From: Selenomonas sp. ND2010
Lineage (GTDB): Bacteria > Bacillota > Negativicutes > Selenomonadales > Selenomonadaceae
Assembly (NCBI RefSeq): GCF_000702005.1
Contig: NZ_JNKI01000012.1
Span: 1 to 64,000 of the forward strand
Length of the DNA stretch: 64,000 nt
Direction: 5' to 3'
Part shown: one piece after another, positions 1-7,416 of the stretch
Position numbering within the stretch: the stretch's first letter is position 1
Layout of the letters: every line of letters starts with the position of its first letter
The notes under the pieces: model-generated
Databases searched by the model: none
What the model was told of the DNA's origin: nothing
The model's input: only the letters and a program-made list of their open reading frames with translations
Position numbers and translations under genes: made by a program

Positions 1-327
1 CCCCGCCGCCTCGGTTAGAGCCGTCACGAATTGCTGCGCCCTCGGAGGGATTAGCCCTGCGAAACTTGCCACAGACTCAGCCACCGCTAGGGGCAGTGCC
101 ATAAACGAAGCGTTTGATGTTTTTCGTGAAGAACGAAATTTTTATCCTCACCGTTCGTCGAAAAATTGCTACCGTTCAAGCGAAGCGCGTTTTGCAACTT
201 TTTCGATGCTTAATTAAAGATAAAAATTTCGTTTAGAAAAACATCTCCCGCGTAGTGTTGGCACTGCCCCTAGCGGCGGCGAAGAGCTGCTTCGAATAAG
301 GCTACTCTAATCGATAAACTGTAATTT
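1..327 (-). repeat. Partial copy (A) of nested-palindrome element, inverted relative to 6592-7159
   Basis: This non-coding block is the reverse complement of 6592-6918, with only scattered single-base differences by eye. It contains a ~201-nt hairpin at 80-280, whose outer arms are GGGGCAGTGCCA (90-101) and TGGCACTGCCCC (259-270). The apical motif CAAGCGAAGCGCGTTT lies at 177-192. The terminal repeat TAAACTGTAATTT lies at 315-327. The other half of the element would lie upstream of base 1, so completeness cannot be judged. Similarity to copy B continues weakly to about 338. Confidence 0.85.
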
Positions 328-644
328 CACGGTTCCTTTGATTTACAAAATCACTAACTAATATTCGCAAAAAAATCGTGAATTCCTCCTTTTTCTGACG
401 GAATAAAAAAATAAAGCAAAAGGCGTCAGAATGAGAGGAAAAAAGCTTGCTTTTGAAAATTTGAAGTGATATTATATTAGCCAAGGGATAGGCAGACGAA
501 AGAAATGCATCCCACTCAGGAAAAAACTTTCGCAAGTACGACAGCAAGGATTGTGCTTGGTGTGAAACTTCCTTGCATAAGGGCTTCGCGGTTCGTGGAT
601 GAGGGCGGAGCTCTTTTTCTATGCAATTTTGCTGTCAGGGTGAG
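328..644. other. Intergenic stretch with a long hairpin, no supported gene
   Basis: No convincing gene is seen between the repeat and the carbonic anhydrase-like gene. Short open frames on both strands lack a plausible start and composition. A hairpin is visible at 383-440: TTCCTC (383-388) with GAGGAA (435-440) outside, and CTGACG (395-400) with CGTCAG (424-429) inside. A second inverted pair is GCAAGGA (near 546) with TCCTTGC (near 573). The stretch probably holds the promoter and leader of the downstream gene, but no strong -35/-10 pair stands out. Confidence 0.4.
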
Positions 645-660
645 ATCGCAAAGGAGCGAT
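645..660 (+). promoter_or_regulatory. Hairpin presenting the Shine-Dalgarno in its loop
   Basis: ATCGC (645-649) can pair with GCGAT (656-660), which leaves AAAGGA as the loop directly before the start of the carbonic anhydrase-like gene. The stem covers the possible start at 659 but not the better-spaced ATG at 665. This could affect start choice or translation. The stem is only five pairs, so it may be coincidental. Confidence 0.3.
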
Positions 661-664
661 GGTT

Positions 665-1222
665 ATGTATACGTTGACAGGAAATGAATTTCAGGGAATC
701 TGTCCGCAGATTCATGCAGAGGCATTTGTGGCACCGCAGGTCTTTGTGGCGGGCGATGTGCGCGTGGATAAGTATGCCAGCCTTTGGCCTGGGGTCGTGG
801 CTCGTGGGGATGTGAACTACATTTCGGTAGGGGAATGTTCCAATGTCCAAGATCTCGTCTGCCTCCATGTGGCGGATGATCATCCCTGCTTGATTGGTGC
901 TTACGTGACAATCGGTCATGGGGCAGTCGTTCATGGCTGTGAGATAGAGGACCATGTACTCATTGGCATGAATGCCACTATCTTGACCGGTGCGAAAATC
1001 GGTCGCGGATCTGTCATAGCTGCCGGAGCGCTGGTCCGTGAAAATGAGGTGATTCCACCCAATTCGCTGGTGGTTGGCGTGCCGGGGAAAGTGATACGAA
1101 CCCAGGACCGCATGGAGAGTATCCATGCGCAGGCCATTAAATATAAATGCGAATGGGCTATTGGTTATGGCGTCAAACCGGATATTGGTGGAGAACTTTA
1201 TCATGGGGAAACGATTATTTGA
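665..1222 (+). CDS. Gamma-class carbonic anhydrase-like protein (left-handed beta-helix)
   Basis: This 185-residue protein is built of hexapeptide repeats with I/V/L every sixth residue, forming a left-handed beta-helix typical of the gamma carbonic anhydrase/YrdA/PaaY family. Candidate zinc ligands are the histidines in LHVADDHP and in IGHGAVVHGC, the family signature. Members usually form trimers with metal at the subunit interface. Some hydrate CO2 and many have no proven activity, so the substrate is uncertain. The ATG at 665 is chosen over 659 because AAGGAG lies 8 bases upstream of 665 but only 2-3 from 659. The gene is flanked upstream by the repeat element and stands alone. Confidence 0.85.
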   Translation: MYTLTGNEFQGICPQIHAEAFVAPQVFVAGDVRVDKYASLWPGVVARGDVNYISVGECSNVQDLVCLHVADDHPCLIGAYVTIGHGAVVHGCEIEDHVLIGMNATILTGAKIGRGSVIAAGALVRENEVIPPNSLVVGVPGKVIRTQDRMESIHAQAIKYKCEWAIGYGVKPDIGGELYHGETII

Positions 1223-1304
1223 TTTTGGGGAGGAAAGCCCTATTTCCTGTTGCTTTATTTTTCGGTATAATAAAGGTAAGATCAATAAGGAATGAGGTGA
1301 GTAT

Positions 1305-1670
1305 ATGGAAGTCGTATCGATTCCCAATGTGCTCTACAATCCCACGGATCGGATATCGCCCTATCTCATGGGAAAAGCAGGGGCTGCAAATCCATCAGGG
1401 GATGATGGGGCCATTGAAACGCTGCGGGCGCAGAAATTCAACTATCGTTCACAGATTGCTGAGCTTGATCGCATGGGCGGGGAGGCTAATGTCGAGAAAA
1501 TCAGTAATCTTAGTGAGCAGCTGCGCACGGTAGAGGATAAAATCAAAGAGGTAGCTGCTGATCATGTCTTTGGAGAAGCCTTTACGGTTAGCATCAGTCC
1601 GGAAGCCAGTGCTATGTACGGCGCGATGGTATCCCAGGCACAAGCGGCAGCAGAGGACAGAATGTTGTGA
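1305..1670 (+). CDS. Small protein of unknown function
   Basis: I do not recognise this 121-residue protein. It has no signal peptide or membrane segment. Residues ~45-85 are charged and helical, with a heptad-like pattern suggesting a short coiled coil. The C-terminus is alanine/glutamine-rich. GAGGTGAG lies just upstream of the ATG, and a TATAAT at 1266-1271 may be its -10 box. It ends at a strong bidirectional terminator shared with the convergent yigZ-like gene, so it is probably monocistronic. Composition resembles its neighbours and supports a real gene. Confidence 0.6.
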   Translation: MEVVSIPNVLYNPTDRISPYLMGKAGAANPSGDDGAIETLRAQKFNYRSQIAELDRMGGEANVEKISNLSEQLRTVEDKIKEVAADHVFGEAFTVSISPEASAMYGAMVSQAQAAAEDRML

Positions 1671-1683
1671 TCAAAGAAAAGTT

Positions 1684-1746
1684 AAAAGGACCAGTCAAAT
1701 CGATCGATGGTTTCTACTCCATTGAGGATTTGACTGGTCCTTTTTT
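1684..1746. terminator. Bidirectional intrinsic terminator
   Basis: A 14-bp stem pairs AGGACCAGTCAAAT (1687-1700) with ATTTGACTGGTCCT (1728-1741). It is flanked by an A-run on the left and T6 on the right, so it can end transcription from both convergent genes. It overlaps the stop codon of the minus-strand gene. Confidence 0.9.
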
Positions 1747-2389
1747 ATGAATGGACCGGTATGGCGATAAGGCTTTCTTCTCCGGTGGTGAGGATAGCGC
1801 GGCCGGCCGTAAGGTCGATAAGAGCGGCTTGTACGGCTTCGAGATTGGCTGGCTCGATTAAAAGGTGCAGGCTGACGGTTTCGGCATAGTCCGCTTCGAG
1901 ACTGCGGATTTCGTTTTGGCGCATCCAGTGCTCAACGGTGGCCAGCAGGTCGTAGCTAACGGCGGCATCCAGTTGGATAAACGGTGTCATGGCTAGGACG
2001 GTAGCGGCCTCGACGCCAAGAACTGCTGCATGGCTGTAAGCGCGGATGAGGCCGCCGGCGCCGAGCTTGATGCCGCCAAAGTATCGGGTAACCACTACGA
2101 CGACATTGGTCAGGTCGTTTTTCCGGATGACCTCGAGGATGGGATTGCCAGCAGTGCCGCCCGGTTCGCCGTCATCGTTGGATTTTTGTTTATCGGCACT
2201 TTCGCCGAGGACGTAGGCGGAACAGTTGTGGCGGGCGTCAAAGTATTTTTTTTTCATGGATTGAATGAAAGCGCGGGCATCCTCTTCGCTGTCAACATGG
2301 CGAAGATGGGTGATGAATTTTGATTTTTGTATTTCGTAAAGCGTTTCGATGGAATCATCGGTTTCTTCAATCGTGCGGTATGGAATCAT
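1745..2389 (-). CDS. yigZ: YigZ/IMPACT family protein
   Basis: This 214-residue protein carries the UPF0029/IMPACT N-terminal domain, with the hallmark stretches GEPGGTAGNPILEVI (about residues 73-87) and TRYFGGIKLGAGGL (about 101-114). A smaller C-terminal ferredoxin-like DUF1949-type domain follows. The eukaryotic relative IMPACT regulates translation through GCN1. The bacterial role is not settled, although some relatives are called proline peptidases on weak grounds. It is transcribed opposite to both neighbours and shares terminators with them. Length and domain order are normal for the family. Confidence 0.9.
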   Translation of the reverse strand: MIPYRTIEETDDSIETLYEIQKSKFITHLRHVDSEEDARAFIQSMKKKYFDARHNCSAYVLGESADKQKSNDDGEPGGTAGNPILEVIRKNDLTNVVVVVTRYFGGIKLGAGGLIRAYSHAAVLGVEAATVLAMTPFIQLDAAVSYDLLATVEHWMRQNEIRSLEADYAETVSLHLLIEPANLEAVQAALIDLTAGRAILTTGEESLIAIPVHS

Positions 2390-2593
2390 GAAAACACCTC
2401 TCTTGCTGGATTTATCTCTACTATTATATCGTATTGCTGCCGCGGGCGGTATGAGAAATTTATTTTATAAAACTATAGTATTATGCAGCGATTTGTAGTA
2501 TTCTTAGGGATATAAAATGAAGTGCCGCGGATGGCAGACGCTATACAAATCACAAACAGGCAGCGGCACTGGGAAGGTTGTGTTAGTAAGGTC

Positions 2594-3973
2594 ATGAACG
2601 AATCGAAAATGAACAGAGGGTTGAAGAATAGGCATTTGCAGCTGATTTCTCTTGGCGGAGTAATTGGCAGTGGCTATTTCCTCGGTACGGGGTATGTCCT
2701 CGAAAAAGCGGGCCCAGCAGCGATACTGGCCTATTTACTGGGTGGTCTTATCGTGCTGTGTGTCATGCTGTGTCTAGCAGAGCTGGCGGTAGATAAACCA
2801 GTCTCGGGTTCTTTTGTCACGTATGCACAAGAACATATTTCTTCAACTTGGGCGTGTGGTGTAGGTTGGGCCTATTGGATTACCTGGGTCGCCTATGTTC
2901 CCTCGGAAATGATAGCCGCGGGAATCATTATGAATAATTTTTTGCCGATGGTCAGTCAGCTTTGGTGGGCGGTGTTCTTCAGTCTGATTGTGACCTGTAT
3001 TAATCTGTTTCATGTCGATAAGTTCGGCGAGAGTGAATCCTGGCTTTCCCTTATCAAGATTCTCGCTCTCGTGGCCTTCACGGTGGTGGCAGGGCTCATC
3101 TGCCTCGGTTTGATTGGTGACCAGGGCTTTATTGGTACCAGCGTGCTTTTGGGCAGCGGTGGTTTTGCCCCCCATGGCTATTGGTCGATTGTGCTCACGA
3201 TGGTCATCATTCTGGTCAACTTTCAGGGGACGGAGATTATCGGGCTGGCAGCTGGGGAATGCAAGGAGCCGGCCAAGAGTATTCCCATCGCCGTTCGCAA
3301 TGTTACTTGGCGCATCATCGCGCTCTACATCATTCCGATTTCGCTGTTGATTTCCATTCTTCCTTGGGATAAAGCGTCCTTGGAGGAAAGTGTTTTTGCA
3401 GCAGCCGTCAATCAGTATGGATTTACGGAATTCGGTGCGTTCTTTGCTTTTGTCATCTTGACGGCAGCAATTTCCTGTTCCAACTCGGGACTTTACGGTG
3501 CGGCGCGGGCAATGCACGCACTGGCTAAGATGGATATGGCACCGAAGTCGTTGGGGAAACTCAACAACAATGGTATGCCGTCCCGGTCGGTTATGGTTTC
3601 GCTTTGGGCTTGTTGGGCAGTAATCCTGATTTATGCCTTTAATCCGGATTCGGTAATCTATACGTATCTGTTGGCGGTGTCTGGTTTTACTGGTGCTATT
3701 GCCTGGATTTCCATCTGCTGGAGCCAGTATCGCTTCCGTAAGCAGAAGATAGCAGAAGGAACGGTGGAGGAGCTTCGTTACAAGACGCCGCTTTTCCCGT
3801 ACGTCACGTTGTTTGGCATTTGGTCGCAGGTATTCTGCCTGGTGGTCATGGTCTTTACACCGGACTTGCAGGAGGCATTGTTTGCCGGAATCCCTATGCT
3901 GATTCTGCCAATGGTATGGTATCATTTTCGGGAAAAACATCGGGCACAAGTAGCAGCAAGAGCTATGCGTTGA
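2594..3973 (+). CDS. Amino acid permease of the APC superfamily (AAT type)
   Basis: This is a predicted 459-residue cytoplasmic membrane transporter with about 12 hydrophobic segments. The N-terminal GLKNRHLQLISLGG followed by IGSGYFLGTG is the family's substrate-backbone-binding unwound helix 1 signature. ITWVAYVPSEM and FQGTEIIGLAAGE match helices 3 and 6 of AAT transporters. It is expected to import an amino acid by proton symport; the substrate cannot be read from sequence. The frame is open from a GTG at 2522, but the ATG at 2594 is preferred because homologues begin near RGLKNRH. Its ribosome-binding site is weak. Inverted GTGCCGC/GCGGCAC (2522/2563) could be a leader hairpin. Confidence 0.88.
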   Translation: MNESKMNRGLKNRHLQLISLGGVIGSGYFLGTGYVLEKAGPAAILAYLLGGLIVLCVMLCLAELAVDKPVSGSFVTYAQEHISSTWACGVGWAYWITWVAYVPSEMIAAGIIMNNFLPMVSQLWWAVFFSLIVTCINLFHVDKFGESESWLSLIKILALVAFTVVAGLICLGLIGDQGFIGTSVLLGSGGFAPHGYWSIVLTMVIILVNFQGTEIIGLAAGECKEPAKSIPIAVRNVTWRIIALYIIPISLLISILPWDKASLEESVFAAAVNQYGFTEFGAFFAFVILTAAISCSNSGLYGAARAMHALAKMDMAPKSLGKLNNNGMPSRSVMVSLWACWAVILIYAFNPDSVIYTYLLAVSGFTGAIAWISICWSQYRFRKQKIAEGTVEELRYKTPLFPYVTLFGIWSQVFCLVVMVFTPDLQEALFAGIPMLILPMVWYHFREKHRAQVAARAMR

Positions 3974-4012
3974 TAGAAATAAAGCAAGAGAAACACTAAG
4001 TTTCGAATAAAT

Positions 4013-4056
4013 AAAAGGCCTGCTGGCAGTAAATATGCCAGCGGGCCTCTTATTTT
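4013..4056. terminator. Terminator between convergent genes
   Basis: GGCCTGCTGGCA (4017-4028) pairs with TGCCAGCGGGCC (4036-4047) around a 7-nt loop, with A4 before and TCTTATTTTG after. It serves the permease on the plus strand and overlaps the stop codon of the minus-strand gene. Confidence 0.88.
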
Positions 4057-4724
4057 GTTTCTTTATTTTCGGCTGGTGTATCCTGCTGAATGTCGAGGTA
4101 ATCTCGGATGGCTGCGATTTCCTTGGCGGTATAAAGGCCGACAGGTTGTTCACGAATCATGATGGCCTGGAGCATGCGGCTCTGTTCGGCTTGGTCGGTG
4201 GTGCGCAGATTCGCTGGGTCAGCAGCCGCTTTGGTCAGCGCGATAGTACGGTACTGTGCCTCAGCGTAGGCGTTGGTTTTCTTCATGACTTCAATCAATA
4301 AATCGTAGCAGCCATCGTTGAGTGCCAGCGGTGGTGCGTGATGATTGATGCGGTCACGCAGAAGTTGGCTGTCCTGCTCGAGCTGCTTAAGGCGTACATA
4401 AGTGGTTTGAATGCTGATGTTATCCTCTTTGAAATTTTCCAGGATATTGTGATACCATTGCCAGTTCCGATCGAGCTCGCTAAGGTCTTTTTGGTAACTG
4501 GCGTACCAGGTGGCAAAGATTTGCTGCTGCTCGGTTTGATAGTTGAGTTCTTCTTCGGTCATGGCGGCTGGTTCTGGTGCTTTGACGGGCCAGAAGAAAA
4601 AGGCGATGCTGCCGGCGGCCAAAAGCGTCAGGCAGAAAAAGAAAAAGATTCGTTTGCTGGGTAGATAGTGATAGAGCAGTCCCAGCAGGATAAGCCCGAT
4701 TATCAGTAAAAGATATAAAAACAT
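4050..4724 (-). CDS. Membrane-anchored protein of unknown function
   Basis: This 224-residue protein begins with two hydrophobic segments (about residues 2-18 and 26-47). A proline-rich spacer follows, then a helical, charged domain rich in Q, E, Y and W (55-224). The soluble part would face outward or inward depending on hairpin topology. I recognise no named domain. The start at 4724 has a GGAGG-like site upstream (minus strand), and it is divergent from the ABC transporter gene at 4855, so the two may share a promoter region. Function unknown. Confidence 0.65.
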   Translation of the reverse strand: MFLYLLLIIGLILLGLLYHYLPSKRIFFFFCLTLLAAGSIAFFFWPVKAPEPAAMTEEELNYQTEQQQIFATWYASYQKDLSELDRNWQWYHNILENFKEDNISIQTTYVRLKQLEQDSQLLRDRINHHAPPLALNDGCYDLLIEVMKKTNAYAEAQYRTIALTKAAADPANLRTTDQAEQSRMLQAIMIREQPVGLYTAKEIAAIRDYLDIQQDTPAENKETK

Positions 4725-4785
4725 TGCGGTTGAAACCTCCCCGATGAAACGGATAAAACTTCTTTTATTCTACCATAATCAAGCC

Positions 4786-4814
4786 TTGCGGGAAACAAGC
4801 GAAAAAGCTATACT
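4786..4814 (+). promoter_or_regulatory. Promoter of the SbmA/YddA-like ABC gene
   Basis: TTGCGG (4786-4791) and TATACT (4809-4814) are separated by 17 bases and lie 41 bases before the ATG at 4855. This supports translation from 4855 rather than from the upstream in-frame ATG at 4744. Confidence 0.5.
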
Positions 4815-4854
4815 GAAATTATCTCTGACACAGCAAGTAAAAGGATGTGGTTTT

Positions 4855-6570
4855 ATGAAGGGGAAGTTTCTGCATGGTTTTTGGCAGCTTTTCCGCGGCT
4901 ATTGGAATTCGGAACATAAATGGCGGGCAAGGGGCCTGCTGGCTTTTGTGATTGGACTTAACTTCTTTGATGTATATCTGCTGGTTTGTATCAACAGCTG
5001 GTATAACGAATTCTATAATGCCCTACAGGGCTATCAGGCGGATCAGTTTTGGCCGCTGGTAGGTGAGTTCACCGGGCTGGCAATGCTTCATATTCTCATT
5101 GCTGTTTATGCGATTTACCTGCGGCAGGCTGTACAGATTAAATGGCGTACTTGGCTTACCAATCAGTATCTCGGAAAATGGATGAAGAGCCAGGTTTACT
5201 ACCGCCTGCAGGTCCTAAAGAGCGATACGGATAACCCGGACCAGCGAATCAGTGAAGATATCAATCAGTTTGTGACGTTGACGCTGCAGCTGCTGATTGG
5301 CTTCTTGAAACAGCTGACAACGTTGGCGGCTTTTGGTGTCGTGCTCTGGAATCTGTCGGGGGCGTTTACCGTGCCCGTGGGGAGCCATGAGTTTGTTATC
5401 TATGGGTATATGTTCTGGTTCTCGTTGATTTATTCCGCAGCTGGTACTATTTGTGCCCATTTGGTGGGCCGCAAGCTTATCGGTTTGAATTTTGATCAGC
5501 AGCGGTTTGAAGCGGATTTCCGTTTTAATATGATGCGGGTGCGCGAAAACAGTGAAAGCGTTGCCTTTTATCGCGGGGAACAACCGGAGTCGGTTGGCTT
5601 TAAGGAACGGTTTGCGAAAGTCATCGAGAACTACTGGCAGCTGATGCGTCAGACGAAACTGCTCAATTTCTATGTGAATGGCTATGCACAGCTGGCCATT
5701 ATCGTGCCGCTTGTCCTGGCTGCGCCGAGGTATTTTGCCGGAGCGATGGCCCTGGGCGGACTCATGCAGACGGTGTCGGCTTTTGGACGGGTGCAGGATG
5801 CGTTGTCGTATTTTGTCGAGTCCTACGATACCATCGCGCAATTGGCGGCAGTTATTCGCCGACTCACGACGTTTACGGGACACATGGCGGATGTGAGTGA
5901 AATCTCAAATGGCGTCTGCCGGTCGGAAAGCGGAACGGATAATCTGAGTCTGGAAAATCTGCAGGTTCAGCTGCCGGATGAGCGGACGCTGCTGGCTACT
6001 TGCACATTAACGATCCCGCAGGGCCGTTATGCTTTGGTAACGGGATCCTCTGGCTGCGGCAAAAGCACGCTGCTGCGTACGTTAGCTGGCATCTGGCCGT
6101 ATGGTAAAGGCGAAGTGAGCCTGCCGGCAGGCAGCCGGACGCTGTTCTTGCCGCAGCGCCCTTATCTGCCGCTGGGGAGTCTGCGCCGTGCGCTCTATTA
6201 TCCGCTGTCGGCTTCGGGAAGTGATGAACGGCTGCAAGAAGTGTTGCGGCTGGTGGGCTTGGAAAAATTTATCGGAAAACTCGATGAGGTGGATGATTGG
6301 AGCCGCATTCTTTCCTTGGGGGAACAGCAGCGGCTGGCTTTTGCCCGGGTTTTGCTCGTGAAGCCTGATTGGATTTTCCTGGATGAGGCGACCTCAGCCC
6401 TCGATGAGCCGCGGGAACAGGAAATGTATGAACTTTTGAAACGAGAACTTCCTCATGCCAGCATCGTAAGCGTTGGGCATCGTTCTACGCTATTTGCGCA
6501 GCATGATACTGAGCTGCATTTGGCAGGCGATGGCACTTGGGAACTTCGTCCAATTCCATCGGCAAATTAA
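4855..6570 (+). CDS. SbmA/BacA/YddA-like ABC transporter, fused permease and ATPase
   Basis: This 571-residue half-transporter has an ABC_membrane_2-type permease of about six helices (residues ~1-330), then a nucleotide-binding domain with Walker A GSSGCGKST, signature LSLGEQQR and Walker B WIFLDEAT. Relatives (YddA, Rv1819c, ABCD-like proteins) import cobalamin, bleomycin or antimicrobial peptides or move fatty acyl compounds; here the cargo is unknown. It should work as a homodimer in the inner membrane. The start at 4855 follows AAGGATG with good spacing. The 3' end abuts the repeat element at 6592. Confidence 0.9.
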   Translation: MKGKFLHGFWQLFRGYWNSEHKWRARGLLAFVIGLNFFDVYLLVCINSWYNEFYNALQGYQADQFWPLVGEFTGLAMLHILIAVYAIYLRQAVQIKWRTWLTNQYLGKWMKSQVYYRLQVLKSDTDNPDQRISEDINQFVTLTLQLLIGFLKQLTTLAAFGVVLWNLSGAFTVPVGSHEFVIYGYMFWFSLIYSAAGTICAHLVGRKLIGLNFDQQRFEADFRFNMMRVRENSESVAFYRGEQPESVGFKERFAKVIENYWQLMRQTKLLNFYVNGYAQLAIIVPLVLAAPRYFAGAMALGGLMQTVSAFGRVQDALSYFVESYDTIAQLAAVIRRLTTFTGHMADVSEISNGVCRSESGTDNLSLENLQVQLPDERTLLATCTLTIPQGRYALVTGSSGCGKSTLLRTLAGIWPYGKGEVSLPAGSRTLFLPQRPYLPLGSLRRALYYPLSASGSDERLQEVLRLVGLEKFIGKLDEVDDWSRILSLGEQQRLAFARVLLVKPDWIFLDEATSALDEPREQEMYELLKRELPHASIVSVGHRSTLFAQHDTELHLAGDGTWELRPIPSAN

Positions 6571-6638
6571 GCAAAGCGAAAAGGGGCTGTGAAATTACAG
6601 TTTATCGGTTAGTGGAGCTTTATTCGAAGCAACTCTTC

Positions 6639-6839
6639 GCCGCCGCTAGGGGCAGTGCCAACACTACGCGGGAGATGTTTTTCTAAACGAAATTTTTATC
6701 TTTAATTAAGCATCGAAAAAGTTGCAAAACGCGCTTCGCTTGAACGATAGCAATTTTTCGACGAACGGTGAGGATAAAAATTTCGTTCTTCACGGAAAAC
6801 ATCAAACGCTTCGTTTATGGCACTGCCCCTAGCGGCGGC
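6639..6839 (-). repeat. Hairpin H1 of the repeat element
   Basis: This is a ~201-nt imperfect palindrome. The base is GCCGCCGCTAGGGG paired with CCCCTAGCGGCGGC. Inner helices, read on the minus strand, are ACGAAATTTTTATC with GATAAAAATTTCGT and CGAAAAATTGC with GCAACTTTTTCG. The apical motif CAAGCGAAGCGCGTTT reads on the minus strand (6727-6742). The same hairpin occurs at 80-280. Confidence 0.85.
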
Positions 6840-6911
6840 TGAGTCTGTGGCGAGTTTCGCAGGGCTAATCCCTCCGAGGGCGCAGCAATTCGTGCTGGCT
6901 CTAACCGAGGT

Positions 6912-7103
6912 GGCGGGGTCCCAGTACCATAAGCGTAGCCTTGACGTTCCGCGTGAAGCAAGAAATTTCTGTCTGCGTTCTCGTTGGAAAAGCAGTTTCG
7001 TCCAAGCGAAGCGCGTTTAACTGTTTTCCAACTCTTAATTAAAAGGCAAAAATTTCTTGTAGCGGGTTGTCACCGGTGGAGCGTTGGTACTGGGGCCCCC
7101 GCC
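6912..7103 (+). repeat. Hairpin H2 of the repeat element
   Basis: This is a ~192-nt imperfect palindrome. The basal stem is GGCGGGG (6912-6918) plus CCCAGTACCA (6920-6929), paired with TGGTACTGGG (7085-7094) plus CCCCGCC (7097-7103). It has the same order of helices as H1 and the identical apical motif CAAGCGAAGCGCGTTT (7003-7018), but most stem bases are changed on both sides in a paired manner. Confidence 0.82.
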
Positions 7104-7181
7104 GCCGGCGATTTGTCTCGAATACGAACTGGGTAATACTCCCCTGTAAACTGTAATTTGAAAAAGTGTGTGGATAAATTC

Positions 7182-7232
7182 ATAGAAGCCTCCATAAGGT
7201 CGATCGATCAATCTTATGGAGGCTTCTATATT
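7182..7232. terminator. Strong hairpin, possible terminator, nested inside a second inverted pair
   Basis: ATAGAAGCCTCCATAAG (7182-7198) pairs perfectly with its inverse at 7213-7229 around a 14-nt loop. The trailing bases are only modestly T-rich. Outside it, AAAAGGGGCTGTGAAA (6579-6594) and TTTTCACAGTCCTTTTTT (7252-7269) look like two arms of one typical intrinsic terminator that are now about 660 bp apart. The repeat element may have inserted into its loop. Confidence 0.55.
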
Positions 7233-7381
7233 TTATGTCACTATGAAGGGATTTTCACAGTCCTTTTTTGTGCAAGGATTGTGGGGGAAGCGGGAAGATA
7301 TGGAATTGCTTAGGGGCTGGTAGGGGATGAGGGATTAGGAATTTGGTCTTACTGATGATTTTCAGAAAGAGAGGATACAAT

Positions 7382-7387
7382 ATAATT
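7382..7387 (+). promoter_or_regulatory. Candidate -10 box of the Tat-exported amidase gene
   Basis: TATAAT (7382-7387) lies about 30 bases before the amidase ATG. No clear -35 hexamer is seen at the right distance. Confidence 0.3.
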
Positions 7388-7416
7388 CGTTATTGTAGAA
7401 AAGTAAGGTTGATAAT

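Larger units (their letters stand above)
6592..7159 (+). repeat. Complete nested-palindrome element (copy B), MITE-like
   Basis: This 568-bp non-coding element is bounded by AAATTACAGTTTA (6592-6604) and its exact inverse TAAACTGTAATTT (7147-7159). Next to these lie further imperfectly mirrored ends (TTCGAATA-like and CTCGAATA-like blocks). Inside are hairpin H1 (6639-6839), a ~70-nt linker and hairpin H2 (6912-7103). H2 is a diverged, inverted version of H1. There is no transposase gene, so mobilisation would need a protein in trans. TGAAA occurs just outside both ends and could be a target duplication. The left half recurs inverted at 1-327. Confidence 0.85.

Noticed and set aside
302-687. 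Two short frames (81 codons minus, 60 codons plus) near the left repeat
   Set aside because: Low-complexity F/S/L-rich or unstructured sequence, no proper start signals, and one overlaps the repeat end.
2843-4153. 436-codon minus-strand frame opposite the amino acid permease
   Set aside because: The composition (rich in H, R, N, Q, P) is that of an antisense shadow of a membrane protein; there is no start signal or known motif.
6817-7020. 67-codon frame inside the repeat element
   Set aside because: It runs through hairpin arms and the linker, is not kept in the matching part of copy A as a protein, and has no ribosome-binding site.
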